In this document: positions 27,247 through 36,181 of the stretch, one piece after another
Numbering within the stretch: the stretch's first letter is position 1
Layout: each line of letters begins with the position of its first letter
Translations under genes and position numbers: made by a program
NCBI GenBank assembly: GCA_963204915.1
Contig: CAUJHS010000045.1
Location: 1 to 64,000 of the forward strand
Direction of reading: 5' to 3'
DNA from: Planctomycetota bacterium
Lineage (GTDB): Bacteria; Planctomycetota; Planctomycetia; Pirellulales; Pirellulaceae
DNA: 64,000 nt
The notes under the pieces: generated by a model
Told to the model about the DNA's origin: nothing
Database searches by the model: none
Seen by the model: only the letters and a program-made list of their open reading frames with translations

Positions 27247-28220
27247 TGCTCGGCAAATTCCTTCCGCCGCACCGCGGACACCAGTTCTTGATTGAGTTCG
27301 CGCGGCAATATGTGGAGCAGTTGCACGTGCTGGTTTGCTCAATCCAGCGCGAGCCCATTCCCGGCGAACTGCGCTATCGCTGGATGCGGCAGATGTTTCC
27401 CGACGTGCAGGTACATCACATCACGGACGAGAACCCGCAAGAGCCGCACGAACATCCAGACTTTTGGAGCATCTGGCTAGCGTCCATCAAGCGGGTCGTT
27501 CCCGACGGGGTGGATTACGTGTTCGCCTCGGAAGACTACGGCCAACAACTGGCCGAGGTGCTTGGCGCCAAGTTTGTGCCCGTCGATCGCGCTCGCGAAC
27601 TCGTGACGACCTCGGGCACGGCGGTGCGCGCCGCTCCGCTGCGTCATTGGGAGATGCTGCCCGAGTGCGTACGGCCCTACTATCTCAAACGGGTTTGTAT
27701 TTTCGGACCCGAGTCAACCGGTAAAAGCACGTTGGCGCGCGATCTGGCTCATCATTTCCACACGCGGTATGTGTGGGAGTACGCGCGACCGCTGCTCGAT
27801 CCTCAAGGGGGCCAATGTTACCCCGAGGATATTGAACGCATTGCGCGGGGGCAGGCCGCAGCGGAAGACGCGCTCGCGTTTCAAGCCAACCGGGTGTTGT
27901 TTTGCGATACCGACGCGCTGACCACGGTGATCTGGAGCGAGACGCTATTTGGTGAAGCGCCCGCGTGGCTGCGCGAACTGGCCGATTCACGGCGGTACGA
28001 TCTTTATCTGGTGACCGACATTGACGCGCCGTGGGTCGATGACGCGCAGCGTTTCCTTGGTGCGCCGCACGAGCGACAAGCATTCTTTGACCGCTGCGTG
28101 CATGAATTGGTGCGGCGTCATCGACCGTACCGCATCTTACGCGGCGACTGGACCTCGCGCTGGCGAAACGCCGTCAGCGCGGTCGAGGACCTTTTGAACC
28201 GATCGGACGTTCGGCCCTGA
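27198..28220 (+). CDS. nadR: Bifunctional NMN adenylyltransferase / nicotinamide riboside kinase
   Basis: 340 residues. N-terminal nucleotidyltransferase domain with GKFLPPHRGHQ (the HxGH-type motif). C-terminal kinase domain with the Walker A motif GPESTGKST near residue 165. It phosphorylates nicotinamide riboside and adenylylates NMN to NAD. There is no N-terminal helix-turn-helix, so unlike the enterobacterial NadR it should not be a repressor. It starts inside the pnuC gene; the chosen ATG at 27198 keeps the GKF motif near the N-terminus. Ends 19 bases from the convergent PIG-L gene. Confidence 0.93.
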   Translation: MAEEFTPGPHRRGRGLVLGKFLPPHRGHQFLIEFARQYVEQLHVLVCSIQREPIPGELRYRWMRQMFPDVQVHHITDENPQEPHEHPDFWSIWLASIKRVVPDGVDYVFASEDYGQQLAEVLGAKFVPVDRARELVTTSGTAVRAAPLRHWEMLPECVRPYYLKRVCIFGPESTGKSTLARDLAHHFHTRYVWEYARPLLDPQGGQCYPEDIERIARGQAAAEDALAFQANRVLFCDTDALTTVIWSETLFGEAPAWLRELADSRRYDLYLVTDIDAPWVDDAQRFLGAPHERQAFFDRCVHELVRRHRPYRILRGDWTSRWRNAVSAVEDLLNRSDVRP

Positions 28221-28239
28221 ACCCACCGGGCGCACGTGA

Positions 28240-29061
28240 CTACGTCTGCCCGAACAAGCGGCGGCGTGCTTGGTCATCCAGCGGGGCGGCGTATTCGCTG
28301 ATCTCAAAAACTTCCACGCATTCCATGGTTTTCCCTTCCTGGCCAAAGGCGCTCTCCAGCGCGGGGCGGAAAAAATCGGCCCGTTGCCGCAATCGCACCA
28401 GGAACCAACCGCGCAGCCAATCGAGGCGTTCGCCTTCGTCGTGCGGAATCTGATCTTCAAACCCGTGGTTGTACGGCAACCATTCGAACACTTGCGACAC
28501 ATGGCAAGCGAGCATCGCCACCACGGTGTCCAGGTAATGCGAAAACTCGATGGTCACATCGGCCCGCATGGGATTGGGGCGGGTGAACGTATCGGGCAAG
28601 TACGCCACGATCGGGTCTTTGCGCAGGGCCTTCGTATCGGCGGCAATGGAAGGCACCGTGACGAGGTACGATGCATCCTGCACCGCCACGCCCACCGCCC
28701 GATGGTCAGGATGATAATCGCATGGCCGATGCGTAAGCACCAGGTCGGGCCGGAAGGTGCGAATCTCGCGAATAATACGCTCGCGCACCGGAAGCGACGG
28801 CGTGAGCGATCCGTCGGGAAAGTCCCAGGTGATGTACTCGGCGCCAATCACGTCTCCCGCGGCGGCGGCTTCCTGACGGCGCCGCGCCGCCAGCGGGGGC
28901 CCAAAGGTTTGGTGGTGCCCGGCGCCACCGTCGGTCACCGAGACCATGCGCACCACGTGCCCCAATCGGCGGTACATGGTGGCCAGTCCGCCCGCGTGAA
29001 ACTCGGCATCATCGGGATGCGCGCCAAGAATGAGAAGTCGCAGAGGTTCATCCGAAGTCAT
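28240..29061 (-). CDS. Cytoplasmic PIG-L (LmbE-like) deacetylase
   Basis: 273 residues. Zinc-dependent N-deacetylase family. Seen: LGAHPDDAEFHAGG at the very N-terminus, and HRPCDYHPDHRAVGV as the second metal/substrate segment. Without a signal peptide it is cytoplasmic, unlike the related exported protein at 25-945; the two share the aDAEF and DYHPDHR cores. The family includes BshB and MshB deacetylases of low-molecular-weight thiols, but no glycosyltransferase or ligase of those pathways is nearby, so the substrate is open. Monocistronic by layout. Confidence 0.9.
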   Translation of the reverse strand: MTSDEPLRLLILGAHPDDAEFHAGGLATMYRRLGHVVRMVSVTDGGAGHHQTFGPPLAARRRQEAAAAGDVIGAEYITWDFPDGSLTPSLPVRERIIREIRTFRPDLVLTHRPCDYHPDHRAVGVAVQDASYLVTVPSIAADTKALRKDPIVAYLPDTFTRPNPMRADVTIEFSHYLDTVVAMLACHVSQVFEWLPYNHGFEDQIPHDEGERLDWLRGWFLVRLRQRADFFRPALESAFGQEGKTMECVEVFEISEYAAPLDDQARRRLFGQT

Positions 29062-29226
29062 AAAGTCGCGCCTAAGAAAAAAGAAGGAAAATGCGGGTCG
29101 AAGAATCGGCTCTTAGAAAACGACCTTTGTAATGAAGTTTTGATTGCCCTTGCCGAGTTTGTTGTTAGACTCATTATCGCGATTTGGAATACGTCGGAAA
29201 CGGCCTCTTGATTTTGTCGGAGAGTC

Positions 29227-31260
29227 ATGGCCATGGTCAATCGCATCGTATTTTGCGCGGTGCTGCTGGGCGGCGCCTTGGCAGCTCAAGCCGAAGTCCC
29301 GCGCTACCGCGGAGAACCGAACCGGCAGTACGTGTTCGACGTGACCGTCACCGCCGATTTACCCACGAAGATCGACACCTTGCAAGGCCGGATTGTCTAC
29401 CAGGTGAAGGCGGCCGGCGAGCCCTTGAAGTTCACCTACCGCGGCGGCCTGAAACGCAGCAGCCAGAAGAAGCCGGGCGCCGAAGGCAATTCTCCCGACC
29501 CGTTTGGACCGCGCAGCTTCGCCCATATTCCGCCTCCACCGGGACCGTTCGAACGTCGGGTCGATCCCTTCCAAGGGTTGTCGCAAACCACGAACGAGTT
29601 GACGATGAAGCCCGATGGCGAGTTCCTCGCGCTGGAAGGCTCCTCGCAGTTGCCGTACTTGCTGGGCAACCTGTGCTTCCTGGTGTTTGAGCCGTTACCC
29701 GCGACCGATCAAACCACCTGGAAAGTGGAAAGCGGCGTGCAAATTAGCGAGGCCGCCCAACGCACGCGGCGTTTCCCGCCGTTCCCGGGAGATCCTTTCG
29801 CAGGACGAGCCGAGGAGAATCGGCCCGAGAAGTCGCAAGCCGGCGGCGAGTCGGCAACGTACGCTTTGGAAAGAGAAGCAGGATCTCTCGTCACCTACAA
29901 AAAGACGTATCGCCTGGAGTCTCCCGGAGACAAGGAAAGCGTCGCCATTGACGGTCAAGGACGCTGGACGTTCAACCGGCAGTTGGGCATGTCCGAGTCG
30001 CTCGACTTTCAGCAAACCATGACGCTGAAAGAGGGCAATATCACCATCGCCGTTCCGGTCACAATCAAGTATCGCCGCTTGTCGGACGAAGAATGGGCCA
30101 AGAGCGAACAGGAACGCCTGGCCGCCGAACAGCAAAAGCAAGACGAACAAGCGCGCATGACCGCCGAAGCGAAGGCGAAGGCCGACGCTCCGCTTGAGGG
30201 CGCCGAACGGCAACAAGTCCTCGCCGCGCTCAAACAGCGCGACGCCGCCACGTTGGAGGCGGCGCTCAAACTTCTTGCCGGCAAAACGCCGCGTTCCGAC
30301 GCCGAACTGGCGCAAGCCATTCAACCGCATGTCAATCACGCCCAAAAGTCAGTTCAAGATGCAGCCAAGAAAGCGCTCGCTGCGTTCTCGCCCGAGTTCA
30401 AGCGCACGTATGACCTGAACCAGCGCTACCGCGGCTCGAAGCCGGTAACCGAGTTGGGACCGTGGATCAGCTACGACACGCCGCTTCCGCCGGGGTTGAT
30501 CGTCGCGGCAAATCGATACGGCCGGTCCGAGTTTGAATACTATCCCACGCAAATTGTGGAAGTGCTCGACTCAGGCCTGATCAAGATCAAAGATCCGGAG
30601 GGTCGGCCCGTGCTGGGAGAACGCCTGCGCGAGGATATGTTTTTGCCTCCACCGGAAATCGAACAACCGTTCTTGAACGACGCACAACGCGCCGCGCTGC
30701 AAGCCTATTACGACGACATCCAAGCCGCGCTCGGTGCTTCGCCCGCAGAGGCGCAGCGTCTCGACCAACTTAACCGCGCGTACCGTGATTCGCAGTCGCC
30801 CGTGCCCCAAACCGGCGCGCCGGTGCCCGACGGGGTCAAGTTGCCCAAGTTCTATGTGGTGGCGGCGCAAAAGAAAGACGGGCAATGGTATCAAGCCCAC
30901 GTGAGCGGCGAGTTGTCCGATGGCCGCATAGCGGTGCGATTCTCGGGTGAGCCGTTTGACGACAAACTGCCCAGGTCCAGCTTGCGGTTTCCTCCGCCGG
31001 AAGTGAAAGCGGTCAATCTTCCGCCTGTCGCGGGCGATGGCGCCGCAACCACCGCCAGCGCTGAGCCCGCCTTCCGCACCTGGAGCGATCGAACCGGGCA
31101 GTTCACCATTCATGCCAAATACGTGGGCGAAGCAGGCGACAAAGTTCGCCTGTTGCGCCAGGACGGCAAAGAACTGGCCGTGCCGCTCAATCAACTCAGC
31201 GAAGCGGACCAGCGTTATGTAGCCACGGTCCGTCAACCGGTGAATCCGTTTGCACAGTAG
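29227..31260 (+). CDS. Exported protein with C-terminal SHD1 domain
   Basis: 677 residues. Signal peptide of about 21 residues ending AQA, with the ATG preceded by GGAG. Residues 25-290 are beta-rich; 290-390 are helical and charged (AEQQKQDEQARMTAEAKAKA); the C-terminus (about 610-665) is an SHD1 domain with FRTWSDRTGQFTIHAKYVG, ELAVPLNQLSEADQRYV. SHD1 (from yeast Sla1) is multiplied in planctomycetes, where exported proteins carry it; its ligand there is unknown. A second SHD1-like unit may lie around residues 490-600 (DGQWYQAHV, GRIAVRFSG). Followed by the ankyrin gene after 31 bases, probably in one transcript. Confidence 0.85.
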   Translation: MAMVNRIVFCAVLLGGALAAQAEVPRYRGEPNRQYVFDVTVTADLPTKIDTLQGRIVYQVKAAGEPLKFTYRGGLKRSSQKKPGAEGNSPDPFGPRSFAHIPPPPGPFERRVDPFQGLSQTTNELTMKPDGEFLALEGSSQLPYLLGNLCFLVFEPLPATDQTTWKVESGVQISEAAQRTRRFPPFPGDPFAGRAEENRPEKSQAGGESATYALEREAGSLVTYKKTYRLESPGDKESVAIDGQGRWTFNRQLGMSESLDFQQTMTLKEGNITIAVPVTIKYRRLSDEEWAKSEQERLAAEQQKQDEQARMTAEAKAKADAPLEGAERQQVLAALKQRDAATLEAALKLLAGKTPRSDAELAQAIQPHVNHAQKSVQDAAKKALAAFSPEFKRTYDLNQRYRGSKPVTELGPWISYDTPLPPGLIVAANRYGRSEFEYYPTQIVEVLDSGLIKIKDPEGRPVLGERLREDMFLPPPEIEQPFLNDAQRAALQAYYDDIQAALGASPAEAQRLDQLNRAYRDSQSPVPQTGAPVPDGVKLPKFYVVAAQKKDGQWYQAHVSGELSDGRIAVRFSGEPFDDKLPRSSLRFPPPEVKAVNLPPVAGDGAATTASAEPAFRTWSDRTGQFTIHAKYVGEAGDKVRLLRQDGKELAVPLNQLSEADQRYVATVRQPVNPFAQ

Positions 31261-31291
31261 ACGTGATCATGTCCTTACGTGAGACGATGGT

Positions 31292-31822
31292 ATGAACTCG
31301 CCAATCCATCCGGCTGCGCCGCGCGAAGCGCCCGAGACGTTGTTCGACGCGATCAACCAGGACCGGCCCGACGAAGCTCAACGCATGATCGAGGCTGACC
31401 CCGGGTTGATCCACGCGGTGCGCATCGCGGGGCGTACGCCGTTGCATCAGGCCGCGTTTTTGGGCCATGCCGCGCTAGTCAAGTGGCTGGTGTCGCAAGG
31501 CGCCCACGTGAACGCAAAAACGCAGCATGGCTGGACCCCCTTGTTCTACGCCATTGCTCCGCTGGATGAGAGCATCGGCTTGCTGTTGCTCGAACACGGC
31601 GCCGACCCTTGCGTTCGCAACGACACGCAAGATACGCCGCTCCACTTCGCCGCAAGTTACGGCAAGACGAAGATCGCCGAGAAGCTCATCGAACAAGGCG
31701 CCGACGTCAACGCGCGCAACGCACAGGGCGAAACTCCGCTCGACGAAGCCCAAAGCACGGGCTGGAAGCCGATGATTCGCTTCCTCAAAAAGCACGGGGG
31801 CAAGAGCGGTCAACCAAGCTGA
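31292..31822 (+). CDS. Ankyrin-repeat protein
   Basis: 176 residues with four to five ankyrin repeats, for example GRTPLHQAAFLGHAALVKWLVSQGAHVNA and DTPLHFAASYGKTKIAEKLIEQGADVNARN. No signal peptide or membrane segment, so a cytoplasmic binding protein. It follows the SHD1 gene by 31 bases on the same strand. Partners cannot be inferred. Confidence 0.88.
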   Translation: MNSPIHPAAPREAPETLFDAINQDRPDEAQRMIEADPGLIHAVRIAGRTPLHQAAFLGHAALVKWLVSQGAHVNAKTQHGWTPLFYAIAPLDESIGLLLLEHGADPCVRNDTQDTPLHFAASYGKTKIAEKLIEQGADVNARNAQGETPLDEAQSTGWKPMIRFLKKHGGKSGQPS

Positions 31823-31837
31823 AGCGCGGTGAGCAGA

Positions 31838-33511
31838 CTACGCGTCCATGCCGATCCACGCCGGCTGCACAAGCATGACGACGCCTAGCAAAAGGATCAC
31901 GCTGCCGCTTACCAGCTTCAGCCAGCGGCCGTGCGTCTCTTGCATCTTGTGACGTTCCAGCGTCACCACCACCAGGCCCACCATTAGCGTGTCGTCCAAC
32001 ATATACGCTGCGATGTACAGCAACAGAAAGCTGTAGTTGAGCAGCATCGGCAGTTGCTGGGCCGTCAATATTTGTGTGTACAGCGCTGGCAGTCCCGCGG
32101 TGCAAAGCAATTCGATCATGTTGACCAACACCGCCAGCACCGCTGCCCCCATCACGGCGCCGGCGATATTCTCGGCCGTGACAATGCGCCGCACCCGTTC
32201 ATAGATGCCGGGCTTGGCCGATTCTGGAATCGACAGCGAGACGCCTTGCTTGAACGCGAAGAAATCTTTGACGTGAATCACCCCCATGGCAATGGCGAAT
32301 AAAGCCAGCGTAACGCGCACCCACGGCAACAGCCCCACCCATAGAAACACGTTCAGCCAGGCCGCCATAAAGGCGAAGTACGCCGCCGCGCTGATGACCA
32401 CAAACGTGCCCGCAACCGCCAGAATTTTCCAGCGGCTATGCAAGTTGACCAGCACGGAAAGGAGAAATAACAGAACCCACATGGCGCAAGGATTAAAGCC
32501 ATCGACCAAACCCACCGCAATGGTGAACAAGGGCAAGCCCAGCGTGCTGGCTTGAATTCGCCCTAGCCAAGGAAGGTCGATGGCGTCTTCAGGCGGCGGC
32601 GTAGGTTCCTGGTTTGCTTCCTCCGACGTTGGCAGCGGCGACTCCGCTTCCGAAGGAAGCGGGAGTGCGTCGTCGCCCGGCAGCGGCAAAGCGTCGGGCA
32701 AGGGCAAAGCGTCATTCTCTTGCGAGCCGCCGAGCAGCAGCCAAGGCTGAATCATCGCCAGACGTAACGATCCGAACGCATCGCGGCGCGCCGCGCGTGG
32801 GGAAAGGGGTCGGCACTCAACGGTCCAACGGTTGAGCAGAGCCTCTAGCCGCGCCCCGGTAGTTCCTGACCCATCCCACCCGATGATCAACTGATTGCAC
32901 ACGTGAAACACGGGCACGCTAGCGGCCGCCGTGTGATGCCGAGCCGTGAGGGCTTGCAAATCACGATTGGCGATCGCATCACCGACGATTTCACGCAACC
33001 GCAGCGTAAACCCGGGATGGCGGGCCTGGAGCGATGGCAAGTGGGTTTTCGCTTCAGCGCAGCGCGAACAGCCGGCGCGAACAAAGACCTCCAAGGTCGT
33101 CATCGCTTGCAGCTCGCGTTGCACGCCTACGGCGTCGCCGCCAGCGACCAGTTGACCGCATCCATATACCGCTGGCGTTTGCACAGGCCGTTTGAAGTAG
33201 GCGCAAATCGTCGCAAGACGTTTGGCGCCGTTTTCATCCTGGTCGACGGTGAACACGCGCAGCGAAAGACCCTTGCGGCTTTGCACAAAACGTTCGACGG
33301 CCGGACGAAATCCTGCGGCGTCATCCTGAGTCGATTCGACGTACAACTCAAGGGCGATGCAGCGCGGCGTCGAACTGGTTTGATACCTTTGCGCGCTGGC
33401 TTCCTGAATCATCGCCAACGTCACTGCCGCGGCGAGCAGAGCCAGCGCTGCGCCATAGGGCGGCGCGCGGCGAAGAAACAGCCATGAACGAGTTTGGATT
33501 GTCCGTTGCAT
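31838..33511 (-). CDS. Redoxin/DsbD-like membrane fusion protein
   Basis: 557 residues from the ATG at 33511 (AAAGG eight bases upstream). Signal peptide (to about 40), then two thioredoxin-fold-like stretches: one with VYGCGQLVAG, one with VRAGCSRCAEAK (CxxC) and SVPVFHVCNQLIIGW, resembling glutaredoxin domains. A Pro/Leu/Asp repeat linker (ALPLPDALPLPGDDALPLP) precedes a six- to seven-helix membrane domain with GFNPCAMWV and IELLCTAGLPA, the paired cysteines expected of DsbD/CcdA-like transporters. It should pass reducing equivalents across the membrane to a periplasmic redoxin on the same chain. No cytochrome maturation genes are nearby. Confidence 0.75.
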   Translation of the reverse strand: MQRTIQTRSWLFLRRAPPYGAALALLAAAVTLAMIQEASAQRYQTSSTPRCIALELYVESTQDDAAGFRPAVERFVQSRKGLSLRVFTVDQDENGAKRLATICAYFKRPVQTPAVYGCGQLVAGGDAVGVQRELQAMTTLEVFVRAGCSRCAEAKTHLPSLQARHPGFTLRLREIVGDAIANRDLQALTARHHTAAASVPVFHVCNQLIIGWDGSGTTGARLEALLNRWTVECRPLSPRAARRDAFGSLRLAMIQPWLLLGGSQENDALPLPDALPLPGDDALPLPSEAESPLPTSEEANQEPTPPPEDAIDLPWLGRIQASTLGLPLFTIAVGLVDGFNPCAMWVLLFLLSVLVNLHSRWKILAVAGTFVVISAAAYFAFMAAWLNVFLWVGLLPWVRVTLALFAIAMGVIHVKDFFAFKQGVSLSIPESAKPGIYERVRRIVTAENIAGAVMGAAVLAVLVNMIELLCTAGLPALYTQILTAQQLPMLLNYSFLLLYIAAYMLDDTLMVGLVVVTLERHKMQETHGRWLKLVSGSVILLLGVVMLVQPAWIGMDA

Positions 33512-33729
33512 AGACGCGCCTTTCAATCAAGATGCACGAACCCGGTTGGCGCGCGGACTCTTGGACAACTACGAGTCGCGGCTCCTTGGGCAGTTTACGC
33601 AAATTACGCGCCCTGTGCGAAAACGCCGTTTCTGCGATCGAATGCAACGGATTTCCGGTCCATTGCGCGGTCGCGGCGGTCAGCATCGCGCGCTCGGTGT
33701 GCGTTGCAGCGCGTCCCTCGGCGTTCCAT

Positions 33730-34311
33730 TCACGAACGTCGATTGTGAAAAACATGTCGATGAAGTTCTGCGAACAACCGCGCGAAGTCAGCCTTTTGAA
33801 AATGCGCATTCAGGCCGCTGGGGTTCGGAAGCACCCAGATCGCAGCGTCTCCGATCGTTTCCGCTCTGAGCCCCAGTTGCGCGGTTTTTCGGTTGAACGC
33901 CGTGCGATAGGCGGTCACTCCCAGGAACGCCGCACAACGCACGCGGCGCCGTTGAATCTTGCGCGCCAGCGCCTTGGCGCCGGTTTGTAGTTCGTCGGTG
34001 CTTAGTTCATCGGCCCGGGCGGTGGCGCGCGGCGCAAAGTTCGTCAGTCCTACCCCATGCGCGAGCAGTTGCCGATCTTCAAAAGGGTGAAAGAGCCGCG
34101 GGGTGAAGCCCCCGTGGAACAGGGCCGGCCAGAAGCGGTTGCCCGGACGCGCGAAATGATGCCCCACCGCCGCGGAGTAGAGACTCGGATTGATGCCGAT
34201 AAACAGCACGTCCAGCCCGTTCGCGATGACGTCGGGAATGGTCCGACCGGCCGCCGCGGTGATTTGTGCGGGCGATGGTTTCCAGGGGGCAGGCGCAGGT
34301 CCAGCGGGCAT
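33730..34311 (-). CDS. mug: Mismatch-specific uracil/thymine DNA glycosylase (Mug/TDG family)
   Basis: 193 residues. Family 2 uracil-DNA glycosylases remove uracil or damaged pyrimidines opposite guanine. Seen: motif A GINPSLYSAAVGHHFARP with the catalytic asparagine, GNRFWPALFHGG, and motif B VLPNPSGLNAHF that inserts into the helix. Length and motif order match Mug. Cytoplasmic. It precedes the redoxin/DsbD-like gene by 218 bases on the same strand and is divergent from the enoyl-CoA hydratase gene. Confidence 0.92.
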   Translation of the reverse strand: MPAGPAPAPWKPSPAQITAAAGRTIPDVIANGLDVLFIGINPSLYSAAVGHHFARPGNRFWPALFHGGFTPRLFHPFEDRQLLAHGVGLTNFAPRATARADELSTDELQTGAKALARKIQRRRVRCAAFLGVTAYRTAFNRKTAQLGLRAETIGDAAIWVLPNPSGLNAHFQKADFARLFAELHRHVFHNRRS

Positions 34312-34349
34312 AGCGTGGCAAGCGGCGGTTTCGTGTCGCAGGAAAATGG

Positions 34350-34366
34350 TACAATCGCTCTATTGT
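34350..34366. promoter_or_regulatory. ACAAT-N6-ATTGT dyad with possible -10
   Basis: Perfect inverted repeat ACAAT (34351-34355) and ATTGT (34362-34366). TACAAT (34350-34355) could be a -10 for the enoyl-CoA hydratase gene; no good -35 is seen. Confidence 0.3.
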
Positions 34367-34430
34367 CGCCCTTAGGGCAATGCTGGCAACCCAACACTTG
34401 GCCGCGTTTTTGTGCATGGTGTCCCTGTCT

Positions 34431-35216
34431 ATGCCTGGTCCGCTCGTTCAAGTCAAAATTCACGCTCCCAGCGGCACGATCGTGCTGAACCGACCCGAGA
34501 AACGGAATGCGCTCTCGCGCGATCTGCTGCGCGAGGTCGAGCAAGCGCTGCACGACTTGCACCAGGAGCGCAAAGTTCGTGCGGTGATCCTGACCGGCGC
34601 CGGTAACGCGTTTTGCGCGGGGATGGATCTGGTCGAAATGAAAGCCACGAGCGACCAGGAGAACCCCTTCCAGCAGTGGCACGAAGACGCCGTGCAATAC
34701 CGCGAGCTGATCGAGCTGATGTTGCGGTTTCCTAAGCCGATCATTGCCGCGGTAAATGGTCCGGCGGTGGCCGGCGGCGCGGGTTTGGTGCTGGCGTCGG
34801 ATCTGACCGTTGCGGCGCCTTCCGCCAAGTTTGGCCTGCCCGAACCTCGGCGCGGCGTGGTGGCGGGGCTCGTGGCGCCGCTCGTGGCGTTTCGGTTGGG
34901 TGGTTCGCAGGCGGCGCGTTTGTTGCTCAAGGCCGATCTGATCGAAGCCGCCGAGGCCCAGCGCATCGGCGTGTACCACGAACTGGCTGGTGAAGCCCAA
35001 GTTTGGGCGCGAGCGCACGAACTGGCCGTCGAGTGCGCTCGCTCGGCGCCCGAATCGTTGCAACTGACCAAGAAGATGCTCAACGAGACGATTGGCGAGC
35101 ACCTGACCACCTTGTTAGCGGCTGGCGCCGCCGCCAGCGCCACGGCCAGAACCACGGACGCCGCGAAAGAAGGCTTAACGGCGTTCCTAGAAAAACGCGA
35201 ACCGAAGTGGCTCTGA
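34431..35216 (+). CDS. Enoyl-CoA hydratase/isomerase family protein
   Basis: 261 residues from the ATG at 34431; in-frame ATGs at 34380 and 34416 would add a short leader. Crotonase fold with the CoA oxyanion segments AFCAGMDL and AVNGPAVAGGAGLVLASDL, and GLPEPRRGVVAGLVAP at the second catalytic region. The usual pair of catalytic glutamates is represented by the Glu of LPEPRRG at one site; the first site is not obvious, so hydratase, isomerase or another crotonase reaction are all possible. Cytoplasmic. Convergent with the membrane protein gene 19 bases away. Confidence 0.88.
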   Translation: MPGPLVQVKIHAPSGTIVLNRPEKRNALSRDLLREVEQALHDLHQERKVRAVILTGAGNAFCAGMDLVEMKATSDQENPFQQWHEDAVQYRELIELMLRFPKPIIAAVNGPAVAGGAGLVLASDLTVAAPSAKFGLPEPRRGVVAGLVAPLVAFRLGGSQAARLLLKADLIEAAEAQRIGVYHELAGEAQVWARAHELAVECARSAPESLQLTKKMLNETIGEHLTTLLAAGAAASATARTTDAAKEGLTAFLEKREPKWL

Positions 35217-35235
35217 TTGCTTCAAGGCCGATGAG

Positions 35236-36156
35236 TCACTTGACGATCGCGCTTCCTGATGGCGCATCACCCACGGCGCCGCGGCGCCGCAACGTGTAGC
35301 CCCACCCCCGCATCGTGAGACAGCCGATCAGCACGAGGGTTGTCAACCCGGCGTGAAAGCCAAGCAGCGGCGGGACAATCTCGCCCAGCGGCCAGCTTCC
35401 CAGCATCGAAACGACCGCAGAGACGCCCAGCATACTTAGCGCGACGTACGCCATAACGGCAAGGCTCGCCACGAAGCGGTCGGCGGCCAGGAACGCGGCC
35501 CACACACATGGCAGCGCCGCAAACGCGCTCCACACGCTGAACGTGGCCGACGTCATCGCCAGGTTGAACCAAGGCTCCATGCGATCGCGCTCGTTCGCAT
35601 TCATATCGTGCAAGAGCACCGCTAAACGAGCCAACCCCAGCGCGATGCCCAGCAAGGCGAAGGTCCGCAGCACATCGCGAATGCGGAATTGCACGCCGTC
35701 GTCTAAAGCATGCGCGGCTTCTGACTTGACCAAACCGCGGCCAAGTCCCACGCGAATCAACCAAAGCGGCGCCTGGGCCGCCAAGAGCAGCACGGGCAGC
35801 ACAAACAGGTTCACCCAAAAAATTTGTTGGTCGGTGCGATTGACCTCGGCGACCGCCAGACCGGCCAGGAACGCCGCATACAGCCAACTGAGCGCGGCCG
35901 TGGCCGCCAGCCAACGGGTCCAGAATGACCCCGTCCCCAGAACCGCCCACACCGACACCAGCAGCACTTGCCCCGCGACGGCGCCAAGAATGGCGTACAT
36001 GGGCCCCACATAGTTGTTGTCGAAGGACACGATCATGCCCGGCGCGAGAAAGTCGAATGCGGCAAGATACGTGAGCGCGCTGAGCTTAGGCCGCAACGAC
36101 GCCAGCGGCGCTCCCGGCTCCGAGAAGGAACGGCTTAGTCCCGGCGCTGCCGACAT
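35236..36156 (-). CDS. Uncharacterised membrane protein, paralogue of the upstream gene
   Basis: 306 residues with seven to eight hydrophobic segments. Shares layout and phrases with the protein at 36182-37132: AQAPLWLIRV against AQAPAWTVRL, FRIRDVLRTFALLGIALGLARLAV against FRVLHLLGATAGAAVVLGAARVGM, and a C-terminal basic RGWGYTLRRR against HGFALRRIS. No catalytic motif is visible. The gene begins 25 bases after its paralogue ends, so they are probably co-transcribed behind dnaE. Function unknown. Confidence 0.7.
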   Translation of the reverse strand: MSAAPGLSRSFSEPGAPLASLRPKLSALTYLAAFDFLAPGMIVSFDNNYVGPMYAILGAVAGQVLLVSVWAVLGTGSFWTRWLAATAALSWLYAAFLAGLAVAEVNRTDQQIFWVNLFVLPVLLLAAQAPLWLIRVGLGRGLVKSEAAHALDDGVQFRIRDVLRTFALLGIALGLARLAVLLHDMNANERDRMEPWFNLAMTSATFSVWSAFAALPCVWAAFLAADRFVASLAVMAYVALSMLGVSAVVSMLGSWPLGEIVPPLLGFHAGLTTLVLIGCLTMRGWGYTLRRRGAVGDAPSGSAIVK

Positions 36157-36181
36157 GATTTCCCCGTGGAAGATTGTTGTG

